Shown: positions 52,763-64,000 of the stretch, piece by piece
Numbering within the stretch: the first letter of the stretch is position 1
Layout of the letters: each line of letters begins with the position of its first letter
Source of the DNA: Polychytrium aggregatum
Lineage: Eukaryota; Chytridiomycota; Chytridiomycetes; Polychytriales
Reading direction: 5' to 3'
Length of the DNA: 64,000 nucleotides
NCBI RefSeq assembly: GCF_025602895.1
Contig: NW_026516341.1
Span: 1-64,000 of the forward strand
Made by a program: the position numbers and the translations under genes
Notes under the pieces: model-generated
Seen by the model: the letters and a program-made list of their open reading frames with translations, nothing else
Database searches by the model: none
Told to the model about the DNA's origin: nothing

Positions 52763-55700
52763 TTAGATGCGAGAGTACACGACCAAACCATAGCTCGGGA
52801 AAAGACCGCTCATCCTTGTCACAAACGCCGAAAGGGTGCCCAGGCGATTTTGCGGATCCAGCAGGAAATCGGTCGTGGGCTTGATCCATCCATGCACACG
52901 CTCGTATTCTCGGTTCTTGGAGAGCGCATCGAACGTCTCGATCATCCGAAGTTGCGGTTCACTAAAGGTCTCTACAGAGTCGCCGTCATCGTGGCGGAAG
53001 AGTCGCGTGGCAATGAATGTGGAGAGAGCCTTTGAGAAGAAACGGAACTCGATCGACAATCTGGATTTGGGACCGAAGCCGAGCGTTGCCCACAAGCCTT
53101 GGCTGGCGCGATCTTCACTCCAGCCAAGCATCACATCGGCAACACTGACGAGCTGCGACCGCAGCCGGGAGTGGTTCTCCGGTACAGTCATGGACGAAAG
53201 CTCCAGCGTCAGGATGTCGACAAATAGCTGAACGACAAGCAGCATCTTTCCGTCAGCTGCCGGATCGTCGACCGCCTCCATTTTGATCGCCGCAATCCAG
53301 TTGCCGATTTGCTCGCCAATGATGATCTTGAGGTCGATGTTGTCACCACACTGCTTGAGCTTCTGAAGGGCGTATGCATAGAGCGTGAGCACAAGCGCAT
53401 GGCTCAGGCAGTACCGCACAAACAGATCCTCGTCAATCTCTGGGACGACCAGTGCGGCCATAATTGTGTCCCACTCGTGGGAGCTACCGTAGAGCGATAA
53501 GTGGCGTTCGATACTTGATTCCACGAAGAGCGACAGGTGCTCGGCCGAGGCAAGATGGTGGCATGAAACAGAAATCATGATGTTTGCATGGTAGGTTTGC
53601 TTGCCGGCCATGATAAATCCCTTCCAGACCTGCATGAACGCACTGCTGCCACGGTGGGTGTCGTTGAGCAAGCGACAAACCGCTGCCGTGAAGTGACTAA
53701 CGGCAAAGCCTTGCGCTTCAGAGCCACAGAGAATGTGACCATCCTCGATGAGGACAGCGAGTTCCACAATGATCGCGGCGATTTGCGTGTCCGAAAAGTT
53801 TGCAATCCGGACTTCTTGCGCCTCACTCTGTATCTGCCGAGTCAGAAGCCCCATGACATATTCGACATAGAGGCAGAGTCGCTCGTGACTGTCGGTAAAA
53901 GTGTCGGTATCGTTCGTGCGAGCTCTCCATCCGGCCATGTATCGCAGCACCAAGAGGGTCATCGACAGCGCGGAAGCAGTCGTGGAGGTGGAGCTTTCGA
54001 GGGCACAGCCCCAGCTTGGTGACAGCAGCGCGATGACTTGGCCCATTTTGAGGGCGTCGAAGCCGGTCCGCCAGTCGAAATCTTCGAGGAATCGTGCTTT
54101 CATGGTGCTGTAAAACTGCTCGCGGTCGCTGGTGCAGACATAGACATCCTCGCTATCCTTGATTAGACTGAGAGCAAGCGGGACGAAGTGCGGCAGATGG
54201 TTTGGTTCGGGTCCAACTTGGCTCATTTGCTCGCCCATGATCCAGATGCTTTCCTGCATCATCTTCGAGACTAGACGCTGGATTTCAACGGTGAGCTTGC
54301 CAGAGGCGCTCCAGCGGCTGGCTTGCATCACGACACTATCGTCGAAGTGGAATCGCGTCCAAGCTCGCCGCAATAGTTGTTCAACAAACTCGTGTGTGAG
54401 AATCGCGGGCACACTGGACTCGATCAGGGCCCCGAAAAATCTCCACAAATAGACGTCAGCCGGAAAATGGAGCTTCCCCCGGCGACAAATGCTCTCTGTC
54501 GTCGCGATCCAGAAGGAAATGACCCTCTGGACAACCGCAGCTTCTTGGTGTGGCGGCGGCTCTGGTTGATAGATAAGCCCCTTCTCCCGGGTCGAGCACA
54601 AGCCTATCCACGGAAGGAGCATTGCCTCAACGGCATCCAGGAGCTGTTCAAGGTCGGTATTGGAAGCCTGAGCAAACAATAGATCCGACGACAGCAGGGC
54701 GCCGATAAACTCCAATATCGGCTCGACCGTGTCCAGGGTGAGATTTGCGAGGCATTCTCGTTGGCTCACAAACTCTTCCTCGAGACATCTGAGGAAGTTG
54801 AGGAGCCAAGCACCGGAGAGCTGCACTCGCATGCCCGGAGGTGTTTTCGGTGCAGATTTTTTTTGACCTTTGGCCTCTTGTACAATGTCCTTGAGAACAT
54901 CGAGGACCTCGGTGCTCAAGTTGGATTTGATAATGTGGTGGAGGGCCAGGACGATTGCGTCGCTTGCACTGACGTCGAATTCGCTGACCAGCAGATCTTT
55001 GAGCAGCTGCGTGTGTTGTCGATGCAGCTCCGAGTTTTTGATGTGTCCGGCAGTACTGATTTGATTCGGCGGTATCTGGACAGATGGATGTGTGAGTCCA
55101 GGAGCGGTTGACATAGAGCCGATGTATCGTTGGAGAAGGTTGACAGCAAAAGTTGGCACGATTTGAGCAGGCATGGCAGACTCGGCTGGCGGGGGGACCT
55201 GATGCGTCGCTGTCCCTTGAATCGTTGTTCGCTGAGGAGGATTTGCGGGATACTCCAGCCGGAGTGACTCAACCAGCGACTGAAGGAAGCGCCCGATATC
55301 CTCGGCGGACGGTGGAGGCTCAAGCGCCAGCCAGTCCTTGATCACAAAGCGAGCGAGTACTGCGCGGTTTGGAGAACTTTGGCCTGGGGCTTCCTCGTGT
55401 GCCATCAAAGCGGCATACATTTCGACAAACTTGGCAGCCGAAATGGCTGGGTTAAAGATCGAGGCAAGCAACTCGACGTTTGTTCCTCCGAGAATGATGG
55501 CAAATAGATGTTCGGTCTCCTCGGCGGAGTTCCTGATGTACCTCTGGCCGAGCGACGCAACAGCTATTTCAAGAATGCGACGAGCCGGAGGATAGATCTG
55601 TGCCATCTCTTGATCCAAGAGCTCCAGGACCGCGTAGAAGATCGCAATCGCAGCAGAATGGACTCGTGTTTCTGCTGACTTGTCACCGGCACGATTGAGC

Positions 55701-58700
55701 CAATCGACTGCGCGGAGGACTTTGAGACACATGACACAAAGCGCTGGGTCGATGAACGGTTCGACATTGACGAAGCTTTCCGAGTGTGCTCGGTTTTCTT
55801 TGAGGAAACGGCGTACGTCGGCGATCAAACGGACTTCTTGGTACCTGTACTCGAATGTAATCGCGCGGCTGCACTTGGGACTGCACTTCTTCTCGACGCG
55901 GCCGGATTTTGTTTCGTTGATGTACAGCCTGGGAAGCTGCGACATATAATCCCTATGGAAATGAACCACGACACAAATCAGTACTGTTGATTGCCCCAGG
56001 CCCAGCGATAAGATTCTTTGAAATGGTGCAACAACGTGGAGGCTCGCGAATATTGCAGTGTTTGCCAGCCATTCGAGACCGGGGCCGTACGTGTCGTAGA
56101 CAACGCACGACCGCACCAGTATCGATTTGCTCAACCTCGAGCATCCACGGACCTGTCAACCTGGGCATGGCTTTCGACGAACACGTGGAAGGCCCTTGCC
56201 TTGGCAGTCAGGGTCTTGGTGTCGACCCGGAAGATCGTCTCGATAGCTGGAATGTCGAGCTTGCTGAGGGTGGGGACGAGCGGGGGTCGTGAGACATATA
56301 CTGGCGACGGCTGGGGCTGGCTCTGAACAGCCCGGGCCTCGTCGTCCGGCGCAGATTGGGACCGCTCCCTGATGGATTCGAATGAGGTGACACGGTGGGT
56401 GACCCTGGGAGAGAAGAGTCTGGACTGAACCAAGGCCTTGAGGTGGGATTGCAAGTGCCCTGTGGGAACCAAGTCGGACCATAGATATTGGTCGGACTGC
56501 AAGGCGTTGCCTTCCAGAACGTCGTTGAGTCTTTCGGGAAAGTACCGATCAGAGAGATGCTCCAGCGCAATGCTAACAGTCACCAGCCGACTGTCGCGTA
56601 TCCACAGACACATGGCGTTGTAGAGCTTCGATAATAGCGTTGAGTAGTAGTCCAGACCGTCTCGGTCGTCAAGGGCTCCGGCGGGCTCACGCTTGATGAT
56701 CTTGTCGGAGTGATACTGGGAGCACCTTGCCAGCCTCGTCTCCGCTCGATCGAGCAGATCTTTGCGGTCAACAAGAAACCTAAATCCGAATCTTGTGCCA
56801 TAAACCAGAGCATCGACAATCAAGACCAGGTCCCACATCTGTCCAAGCTGACTCAAGCGACCCGAACAAAGGGCGGGCTTGGATCTGGACCGCAGCGCAG
56901 ATATTCAACGGAGCCTATCTTACCGTGCATTCATCTGATTTGTGGGCGCCGTGCTCTTTTGGAAGTACAGTGAAAAGAAAACCTGGAAGAAAGTGCCATG
57001 TGAATCACTAATACGTCTGCTGCTGCGGCCAGCGACTCGGTATGCCGATAGCACACGCCACGCTGCATGGCATGCTTACCTGCCAATAGAGCGGAGTGAG
57101 CGGATGCTCCATAGGGGCCTCCAGGGCCGAATCGATCCACTTGAAGATCAAGAAGCCTGAGAGTGGCCTCTTGAGGGCAAGATTGCTGATGGCGCTCGAA
57201 ATAGGGATCTGGATATCGCGGGACAAGAGTTGTCCAAGCTGCTCACGCGCGGGAGCTTCATGCAGCGTTTCGACCATGAGAGCCTGGAAAGAGAGCCACA
57301 TGCAGTCACGGTCGATACCGCTGGGGCTACCAGTCAAGCTCCATCCGCTCTTGTCAGAAAGCAAACTTGGATACGAAGCGTAGAGCGACTCGACTGCAGC
57401 CGAGGCAAAATTGTATGCCGACCCGACGGGATTGGCAAACGAGGCCGCCGTGCTGCTGCTTTTGAGCTGAAGATGTTGCTTGACCACCCGGCCGTACTCC
57501 TCAGCTAGCATAGGCCGTACAATGCTGTCGTACCGATATGCGAAGGCTACTTCGCAGATCATGTCCAGGAAGCGGCACGAGCTGCGACTGGTATACCACT
57601 CTTGATCAGCAAAGACCGCCATGACCCAGACGTAAACACATCGAAGAGTTGTTTCGGCATCTCCAAAAAAGCTATCGACCCCTGGAGGAATCAAGATCCC
57701 GAAATGTTGGGTAAGCAGCTTGTAGACGTCGGCATCAAAGTCGGTCAGTGCCTCAGCAGGTATCAGCGGATACCGCGTCGTTTCTCGTGGGGCTTTGAGT
57801 TCTAAGCGCTGACGGAAGAAGCCCTGGGTACGGCTGGTGCCACCAAAGAACCGAATAAAGGATTCGTCTGTCGTGATACTGGGCCCGTGGGTGGAATAAA
57901 ACGTATCGAACAGACAATTCACCACATCAACAACAGCTTCGGGGCGGCCGTGTTCGACAACGAGGTCGAGTAAGGGCCATCCTTCTCGCCGAAACTCGTC
58001 GTAGTGATGCCCAAGCTCGGAGATCATGAGGACGATGTAAGCGGCAAGCGAGTTGGTTTTCATGGCGCCGCGAAGAGTTGCTAACGAGGGCGAGTTGAGA
58101 GGCTCAAATGGCCGCTCGCCTGGTGCCACAGACTCCAGAGCATATGTGCTGTGCGATATGGGCTTCTGGTAGATCTTGAGCCTTTGAATCGTTTCCCTGC
58201 ATCCAGGCGGAAATCACAGGAAATGGAAACGTGAGTTACGAACAGTGGTATCAAAAGCAGCTTGGTAAATGAAAATAGGAATGGTATGGATGGAGCTGCG
58301 AGTGGGCTTGCGTTTTCGTGCCACAATTCTGCTCGTAATGGACCGTATGGTTCATAAAATAGGGGCTACGATGCGGTATCACCGAGGACAACGTCCAAAG
58401 GAACGAGCAATGCAGCTTCCATGGGCTTGAATACCAAGGGATTGCGTTTGATAAGCTGTGGCCCGAAGCTCCTCACAACCCTAACGACTCACCAGCACCA
58501 TGCCACAAAGTCGATCGCACGTCCAGGAATCAGTTGTGCCAGTGCGGACGGAATAGGCGCAAAGGTGCTGACGGTGGATGCGACCGTTGTCGCCACCACA
58601 GTCGTGGCCGAAATCAGCCCACTCTTCGAAGCTTTCATACTCTCATGGTCGAGGCATAGGTTTCCTATCGCCAAAGCAACATGCCGGTGGCAGGATCGAG

Positions 58701-61700
58701 GGATAGCAAGCTGCACATCGGCAGGGGATCCTCGAGACTCTTCCCAGTCTAGGTGGTCGAGGCAGTGCCGAGCTATATCGAACTTGATACCTCCGACTGG
58801 GTCCTTGAGCATCTCGCAGAGAATTTCGACTTCAAGGAGTGAGGGCTTCCAGAGATGCACTGGTAGCCGCCGGAATAGAACCAAACTGTCGCAGCCGAGT
58901 TCCATGGGATCGCTCCGAGTCCACTGCAGGATGGCGGATATATGGACCGGGAATACAGTGCATATTCGTGCCAATAAATCCAGCGAATATTCCACTAGGT
59001 CATCAGGAAAGTGACTCTGGCAGAGCAGGCGATATATCAAAAAGACGGCAACGCTGGACAGCTCTCGGAAGGACACCTCGAGTCCAGGCACAGCTGCCAA
59101 GGACCGCTCCTCTGTCGAGCTCAAGGGTGTCAAGACAATGTTGGTTATGACAGCCAGGAGGGAGCAAGCTTCGTTGATGTTGTCGAGGATTTTGGAGCTG
59201 ATGGCAAGGCTATCGATGTCGGTATCTCTAAGGATCGCGAAGAGATCCTCTTTGGATTTGTGAGTGAGCTTGCCCCCCGAGAACAACGTCCCATCGACAA
59301 TTCCAGAGATCAGAACCCACTTGGCTTGAGCAGAAACGTAGTCAAATGACAGGCTCGACAAATTTTGCCAGACTCCTGTTCCGGCAGCGCTGAGCAAATG
59401 GCAAGCAGCGCGGGAAAAGAACCCATCGACTTCCGACTGGACGCTGGACACATATTCGGGGCCGACCAGGCTGAGCGTGTGAAGGAATGGGGCCGCGTTG
59501 AGGGCTTTCTCCGAGGAACAAAATGTGTCGGAAATGGCCTTGCCGAGAATGTGGGTTGACTGTGCGATGATTTGACCGAGCGTCTGGACCATCTTCGGAA
59601 ACCGCCGGTATGGAAAGATCTGAAACCCGCGGGTGAGGATGATCATGTAGCGATTCGAGACAGCAAAGAGACGCATCAGGTGAGAGCTCGCCGAGGGCAA
59701 GTTCGCATCGACATCGGAGAGATAGCGGCCGAGACAGGTCTGCACAAAAACCGAATAGAACTCGCAAATCTTGAACTGATGGAGGAGCGAGAGATAGTCG
59801 TCTTCGGAGAGATTGGTGACAAGAAACCGCGGAGCATCCGGGTCGTATTCACTCTGGATGACTACTACCCAGTCGGATTCTTCGAGTTTCTTGAGTTTCT
59901 GGATAAACTGGAACTCCTCCAATTCGTGTGTCTGCCGCTGCTCCTCGAGCTCCTCCACGGGGCCCAGGAACCCATAGAGCGTTGCAAGGTAGTTATCCCA
60001 ATAATCGTCGATCCAGGGGGTGGGAATGTGCCATTGGATGAAGCCGGCGCCCCACTGCCCAACGCCCTTGCAGCGGAGGGCGTGAAGCAGCAGGAATCGG
60101 TGATCGATCGGGCGGGCGACCCGTAGCAACGCACCGACAATGTGGGTGATCCATCCGCGCACGTCTTTCAGAAACGTGGAGTAATTGGCACGAGATTCGT
60201 CGTCGGGCTGTGGACTGGCGAGGGCAGTGGGGACATGCTTGTTGGCAGCATGACTGCCAAGATGCGCAGCGTGCATTCGCACTTCAAAATCAAAGAGGAC
60301 GTCGAGGTAGTGCTTCAAAGTGCCTACTTGCTCGTCGAATGCTTCTGTTGACACGTCACCCAGACCTCCTCGAGATCCCTTGTCCAGATTCGAGTCCATC
60401 GACGCTGTCGCTGACGAGCCATCGCCAACAAGCGAAAACAGCGGGCTTTCGGTCAGAAATTCGTCAATGAAATTCTGGATCCAGAGGCGAGACAATTTGG
60501 CATCAAAGCACACGCGTATACAGTTGCTGTGGATTTCCTGCCGGAGGCTGTCAAGTGTGTCCTGGAGCTGGGTGGCGGCAGTGTCGCTGAAGATAGCAAC
60601 CTCGGAGGTGAAGTTGTGCATGAGCTTGACGCCGTCGACGCAAACTCGCTCGATGCCCTCCGAATGCTTCTTGAGGCTCCAGATGCGTGAGCTAGTGCTG
60701 TTTGCTGTGTCATTCAGTGCCTTGATCTGGATCATGCTCTTCTGTGACTCTACAGAAGCTCGCTCGTACTGACACAAATGTTCGTAAAACTCATCCGCGG
60801 GGAGGTTTGCCCGTTGAGCGCGGAAGTGGTCCACCAGCGCTTGGTGCTGTCGGAGTGGCTCGTTAATATAGAGTTTGTTGAGTACATCTTCAGCAACAGG
60901 CTCGAGGTAGTCTTTGAAGATATCTGCATTTTCGAGGCTGACTCGCTCGCGATGCGTCTGGCTGTACTGTGCAAAGTCGACCTCATAGTCGTCTTCAAAG
61001 AGCTGCGGGGCCGAAGGATACTGATGGGCCGAGACAAAGACATTGTCGTGTGCAAAGGGAGCGTCATCCACGATGGCCCAGGCGGAGTGGTCGTTCTCGG
61101 TATCTCCGTCACAGACTATGAAATCAAGCGGGATAGACGATGGCACACGGCTCGTGGTGATGAGCAACATCAAATTTTGTCTTGCACAGCAAGGAGGCCA
61201 CCTATCGCTCTACATTCTCATTCAAATAGAGCGTCATTGGGGGGGGGTTGAGAGATGGGCAAGGATTGATCTTACCGGCACGCAGGTTCAGTTGCTCGAT
61301 TTCGGGCAAAGTCGAAAGGGGGTAGCTTTGAAGAACATACGGACTGGACTCCAGTTGCGGGGCTGACGGTGCGGATGGAGCTGTGGACTCATGGAACTGT
61401 TCGGGAAGCCCGCCGGCCACTGCTTCACCGAGAGCAGGATACAGCTGTGGCTCGGGACGGCCGGGCTCCATGCGGGGGATATGAGAGGGCCCAGCCAGCT
61501 CACGCAGCGACGAAAAGTCGACATGCATCTCGGGAGACTGCAAAAGAATGCTCTGGGTGGTTGTCTGGGGGTGCTGCTTGCCATCCGAGGACGAGGCAAA
61601 GTCATCGAGCGTTGGACTGGGCAGAACTTGGATGGGGCTGGAGGTCGACGCATCGTCGGGTCGAGAATGGCGAGGCAGAGGTCGTGATTTTTTCTTGGGC

Positions 61701-61729
61701 TTCTTGTGGCGAACCAGCTGCTCTTCCAT
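52763..61729 (-). CDS. EPG5: EPG5-like autophagosome-lysosome tether (very large)
   Basis: EPG5 (known from animals) binds Rab7 and assists fusion of autophagosomes with late endosomes or lysosomes. Exon 1 is 61729-61276 (MEEQLVRHKKPKKKSRPLP, a basic start as in EPG5, then Pro/Ser-rich). A large exon ends at 58493. It contains FAQYSQTHRERVSLENADIF, GVGQWGAGFIQWHIPTPWID, EEFQFIQKLKKLEESDW and VTNLSEDDYLSLLHQF, the region I find most EPG5-like. Next exons: about 58197-57082 (IQRLKIYQKPIS, FRREGWPLLDLVVEHG, GILIPPGVDSFFGD), about 56860-56160 (YYSTLLSKLYNAMCLWIR, FVPTGHLQ-type stretch) and about 55960-52763 (LPRLYINETKSGRVEKKC, AVDWLNRAG, LFPSYGLVVYSRI at the end). The total of about 2600 residues fits EPG5, about 2580 in human. 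There is no obvious catalytic domain; the body is helical. The call rests on remembered motifs and size. Confidence 0.72.
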
Positions 61730-62221
61730 GATGGACAAACAATAGAGGACGCAGCGAACTTGATGGACGGGCGAGCGGAGGCAGAGGAGGCAGAGGAGGC
61801 AGAGGAGGCAGAGGCACAAGGGCCTCGGCCAATGGCAGGCATGCCGTGGCGGGGTTCGGACATCCCGTCATGTGAGAGCGAGCGACCCTGCGCCACAGGC
61901 GTCCAGCCTCCTGGGCAGTGCGACAGTGCGACGGTGTAAAAATGTGGCCTGACGCCCCAAGCCCGCTGTCGCTTGGACCGATCAATACATGCGCCGGCCG
62001 GCCGGCACAAAACTCGTCGCAAACATAGGTGGACCCGTTTAGTTTGGATGAGTTTGTATTTGCACACAGGGAGTCGGGGGCAAGTCACAATGCAATACAA
62101 GCCACAATGCAGTGCGAGCCGCGGTAGCCGAGCAGGGGAATTCTGAGCAGCCGCGAGGGGCCGGAAAAAATTGATAGTGATATCCAGCGAGTCCCCACGA
62201 ATCAGCGCTGTGCTTTCTCGC
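61730..62221. other. EPG5 upstream region and CPS 3' region
   Basis: It holds a 9-bp minisatellite (61778-61813) and otherwise no supported feature. Confidence 0.5.
61778..61813. repeat. Minisatellite, four units of GAGGCAGAG
   Basis: Four perfect tandem copies of the 9-mer lie about 50 bp upstream of the EPG5 start codon. Confidence 0.95.
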
Positions 62222-64000
62222 TCAAGCAGACATCCATTCGTCCCAGCTCTTAACGCCTTGGGGCTTGGTCTTGGTGCCGCTCTTGACATAATCATCCAGA
62301 GCCTGTACCAAGACGACAGCGCCCTTGGTTTCGTTGACGAGGGCGACGCCAAAGTCAACAGCGCTCCGGCGTACCAGGTAATCAATGTCATCGACGTGCT
62401 CGGGTCGCTTGGCGGCCAGCGAGATCACCAACTGAATGTCGCGCTCCACAAACAGGGCCTTTGACGCTCGTCGGTCGCCAAAGACCTTGACCAAGGCGCT
62501 CTCAGGGCCGGCCACAAACGGCTCGCTAGCAATGTCCTGGGTCTTGAGCAGATCCGTGGTGGATTCTTTGTCGGTGTAGATCCGGTAGCCCATTCCAGAG
62601 AGCTTTTGGGCGACATAGTACAGCTCAGTGAGGTTGGTCAGCGCATCGATTCCAATGAGCACGCCGCTCTCGGCCTTCATCGGCAGGAGCTTGAAGTTGT
62701 TATGGTTGCTGAAGAGGCCGGTGAAGAGCGCCTCCTTGACGTCGCGGCCAAAGCAAGCCACCTCGCCGGTAGAAGCCATTTCGACACCAAGCATGGGGTC
62801 GGCTCCCGCCAACCGGGTCCATGAAAACACAGGGACCTTGACGGCCTTGTAGTTGCGCTCGACCGTCATCAGATCTTGTTTAGGGACGACACTCGAGAGC
62901 GAGGCGTCGTTGACGATGGCGCGGGTGGCAATGTCGATAAAGTTGGTGTCAAAGACCTTGGAGACGAACGGGAACGAGCGAGAGGCGCGCAGGTTGCACT
63001 CAATGACCTTGAGGGCGTGCTTGCCTGTGGCGTCGTCGCGTTGGAGAATAATTTGCATGTTGAACGGGCCTGAGATCTTGAAGGCCGCGGCGACCTTCTC
63101 GGTAATGGCCTTGCAGTCCGCCACGATCTCAGGGGTGATTCCTCGGAGGCCGATGCCGTTGTAGTCCTTGTTTTCGTGCTCGTACGTAGGAGGAAGCACC
63201 AGGGTGGCATCGCCAGAGTGCACACCGGCGTTCTCGATATGCTGCGAGACGGCGTAGACTTGCAGACTGCCACCATGGGCCACGGCATCGACGTCGAGCT
63301 CCTGGGCGCCTTGGATGAACTTTGTAATCACAACAGGATGCTCTGGGCTCACGTCCGAGGCCAGCGAAAGGTAGTGCAGCAGGGCTTGGCGGTCGTGAGC
63401 CACATTCATGGCGGCACCCGAGAGGACGTACGACGGCCGGATGAGCACCGGGAATCCAACCTTATCGGCAAAGCCGACGGCATCGTCGAGCGAGGAGAGC
63501 TCCTTCCATTCGGGCTGGTCAACACCAATGGCGTCGAGCATCTGCGAAAACTTTTGGCGATCCTCTGCTCGGTCAACGTTGACGGGAGAGGTGCCGAGGA
63601 CCTTGACGCCGTTATTCCAGAGCTTGAGGGCAATGTTTTGCGGAAGCTGACCGCCGACACTCACAACCACACCGGAGGAGTGCTCGCGCTCATAGATATC
63701 CATGACGCGCTCGAAACTAAGCTCCTCAAAGTAGAGGCGGTCGCACTCATCAAAGTCGGTCGAGACCGTCTCGGGATTGTAGTTGACCATGACGGTGCGA
63801 TGGCCAAGCTGGCGCAGGGAGCGGATGCAGCTGACGCCACACCAATCAAATTCAACTGACGAGCCGATGCGATAGACGCCCGAACCCAGGACCATGATAC
63901 CCTTGTCATTGAACTCGACATCATCCGAGGTGGCGTTGTAGGTCGTGTAAAGGTAGTTGGTGGAAGCCGGGAACTCAGCAGCAAGCGTGTCAATGCGCTT
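62222..64000 (-). CDS. CPA2: Carbamoyl-phosphate synthase large chain, C-terminal part
   Basis: The enzyme makes carbamoyl phosphate from glutamine-derived ammonia, bicarbonate and two ATP. The visible 590 or so residues are the second synthetase half: GSGVYRIGSSVEFDWCGVS, the ATP-grasp motifs (VLIRPSYVLSGAAMNV, DVDAVAHGG, HIENAGVHSGDATLVLPP, RDDATGKHALKVIECNLRAS) and the allosteric domain to the stop (LAAKRPEHVDDIDYLVRRSA, VKSWDEWMSA). The frame runs off the right edge without a break. The C-terminus ends right after the KSWDEW block, as in the arginine-specific Cpa2, with no aspartate transcarbamylase fused behind it, which argues against the URA2/CAD form. No intron is seen in the visible part. 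Confidence 0.93.
   Translation of the reverse strand, partial: KRIDTLAAEFPASTNYLYTTYNATSDDVEFNDKGIMVLGSGVYRIGSSVEFDWCGVSCIRSLRQLGHRTVMVNYNPETVSTDFDECDRLYFEELSFERVMDIYEREHSSGVVVSVGGQLPQNIALKLWNNGVKVLGTSPVNVDRAEDRQKFSQMLDAIGVDQPEWKELSSLDDAVGFADKVGFPVLIRPSYVLSGAAMNVAHDRQALLHYLSLASDVSPEHPVVITKFIQGAQELDVDAVAHGGSLQVYAVSQHIENAGVHSGDATLVLPPTYEHENKDYNGIGLRGITPEIVADCKAITEKVAAAFKISGPFNMQIILQRDDATGKHALKVIECNLRASRSFPFVSKVFDTNFIDIATRAIVNDASLSSVVPKQDLMTVERNYKAVKVPVFSWTRLAGADPMLGVEMASTGEVACFGRDVKEALFTGLFSNHNNFKLLPMKAESGVLIGIDALTNLTELYYVAQKLSGMGYRIYTDKESTTDLLKTQDIASEPFVAGPESALVKVFGDRRASKALFVERDIQLVISLAAKRPEHVDDIDYLVRRSAVDFGVALVNETKGAVVLVQALDDYVKSGTKTKPQGVKSWDEWMSA

Noticed and set aside
62222-64000. URA2/CAD-type pyrimidine multienzyme
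   Set aside because: The protein stops directly after the CPS allosteric domain, with no dihydroorotase or aspartate transcarbamylase part downstream.

Overview
This is a eukaryotic, intron-rich, gene-dense window that reads as an early-diverging fungus. A zoosporic (chytrid-like) fungus is my inference, from short introns with GTANGT donors and CTAAC-type branch sites, chromodomain Ty3/gypsy elements, TnpB/Fanzor-like remnants, and an EPG5-like gene that budding yeast lacks. No species can be named from the sequence alone.

Layout. (1) Positions 1-14650 are a stack of four nested LTR retrotransposons. Element 4 (plus strand, only its 3' end visible) was split by element 2 (minus strand). Element 2 was then hit twice: by element 3, complete at 8013-13479 with a perfect 5-bp target duplication GTCTG, in its 5' LTR, and by element 1 (1-5848, running off the left edge) inside its reverse transcriptase. 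(2) 15084-18978 holds a Rab escort protein gene (minus) between two near-identical 336-bp inverted copies of a dispersed repeat. (3) 19159-22068 is NOB1, the 20S pre-rRNA endonuclease. (4) 22069-23948 is a repeat-rich gap with a decayed TnpB/Fanzor-like zinc-ribbon reading frame. (5) 23949-27441 is a Ste20/GCK-III-type kinase whose reading frame needs a 2-nt microexon. (6) 28244-33147 is a multi-exon gene with an RGG-rich N-terminus that I do not recognise. (7) 33200-33890 holds more of the same repeat family. (8) 34009-36747 (minus) is an intronless, intact, non-retrotransposon reverse transcriptase of about 912 residues, divergent from ERV41 (37092-39153, plus). (9) VPS2/CHMP2 (39823-40901, minus), a coiled-coil protein (41301-42965, plus), a JmjC histone demethylase of the KDM2/JHD1 type (43290 to about 45810, minus), the DEAH helicase DHX37/Dhr1 (47127-52447, plus), a very large EPG5-like autophagy tether gene (52763-61729, minus) and the C-terminal part of a carbamoyl-phosphate synthase large chain (62222 to the right edge, minus) follow.

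Functional themes. NOB1 and DHX37 both act in small-subunit ribosome maturation. Rab escort protein, ERV41, VPS2 and EPG5 are endomembrane and autophagy genes. There is no sign of operonic or cluster logic; these are ordinary housekeeping neighbours. The unusual material is the retroelement nest, the Fanzor-like repeat family seeded between genes, the 2-nt microexon and the single-copy-looking cellular reverse transcriptase. Splice sites were assigned by eye from consensus plus frame continuity. They are exact where numbers are given for NOB1 and the kinase and approximate elsewhere.
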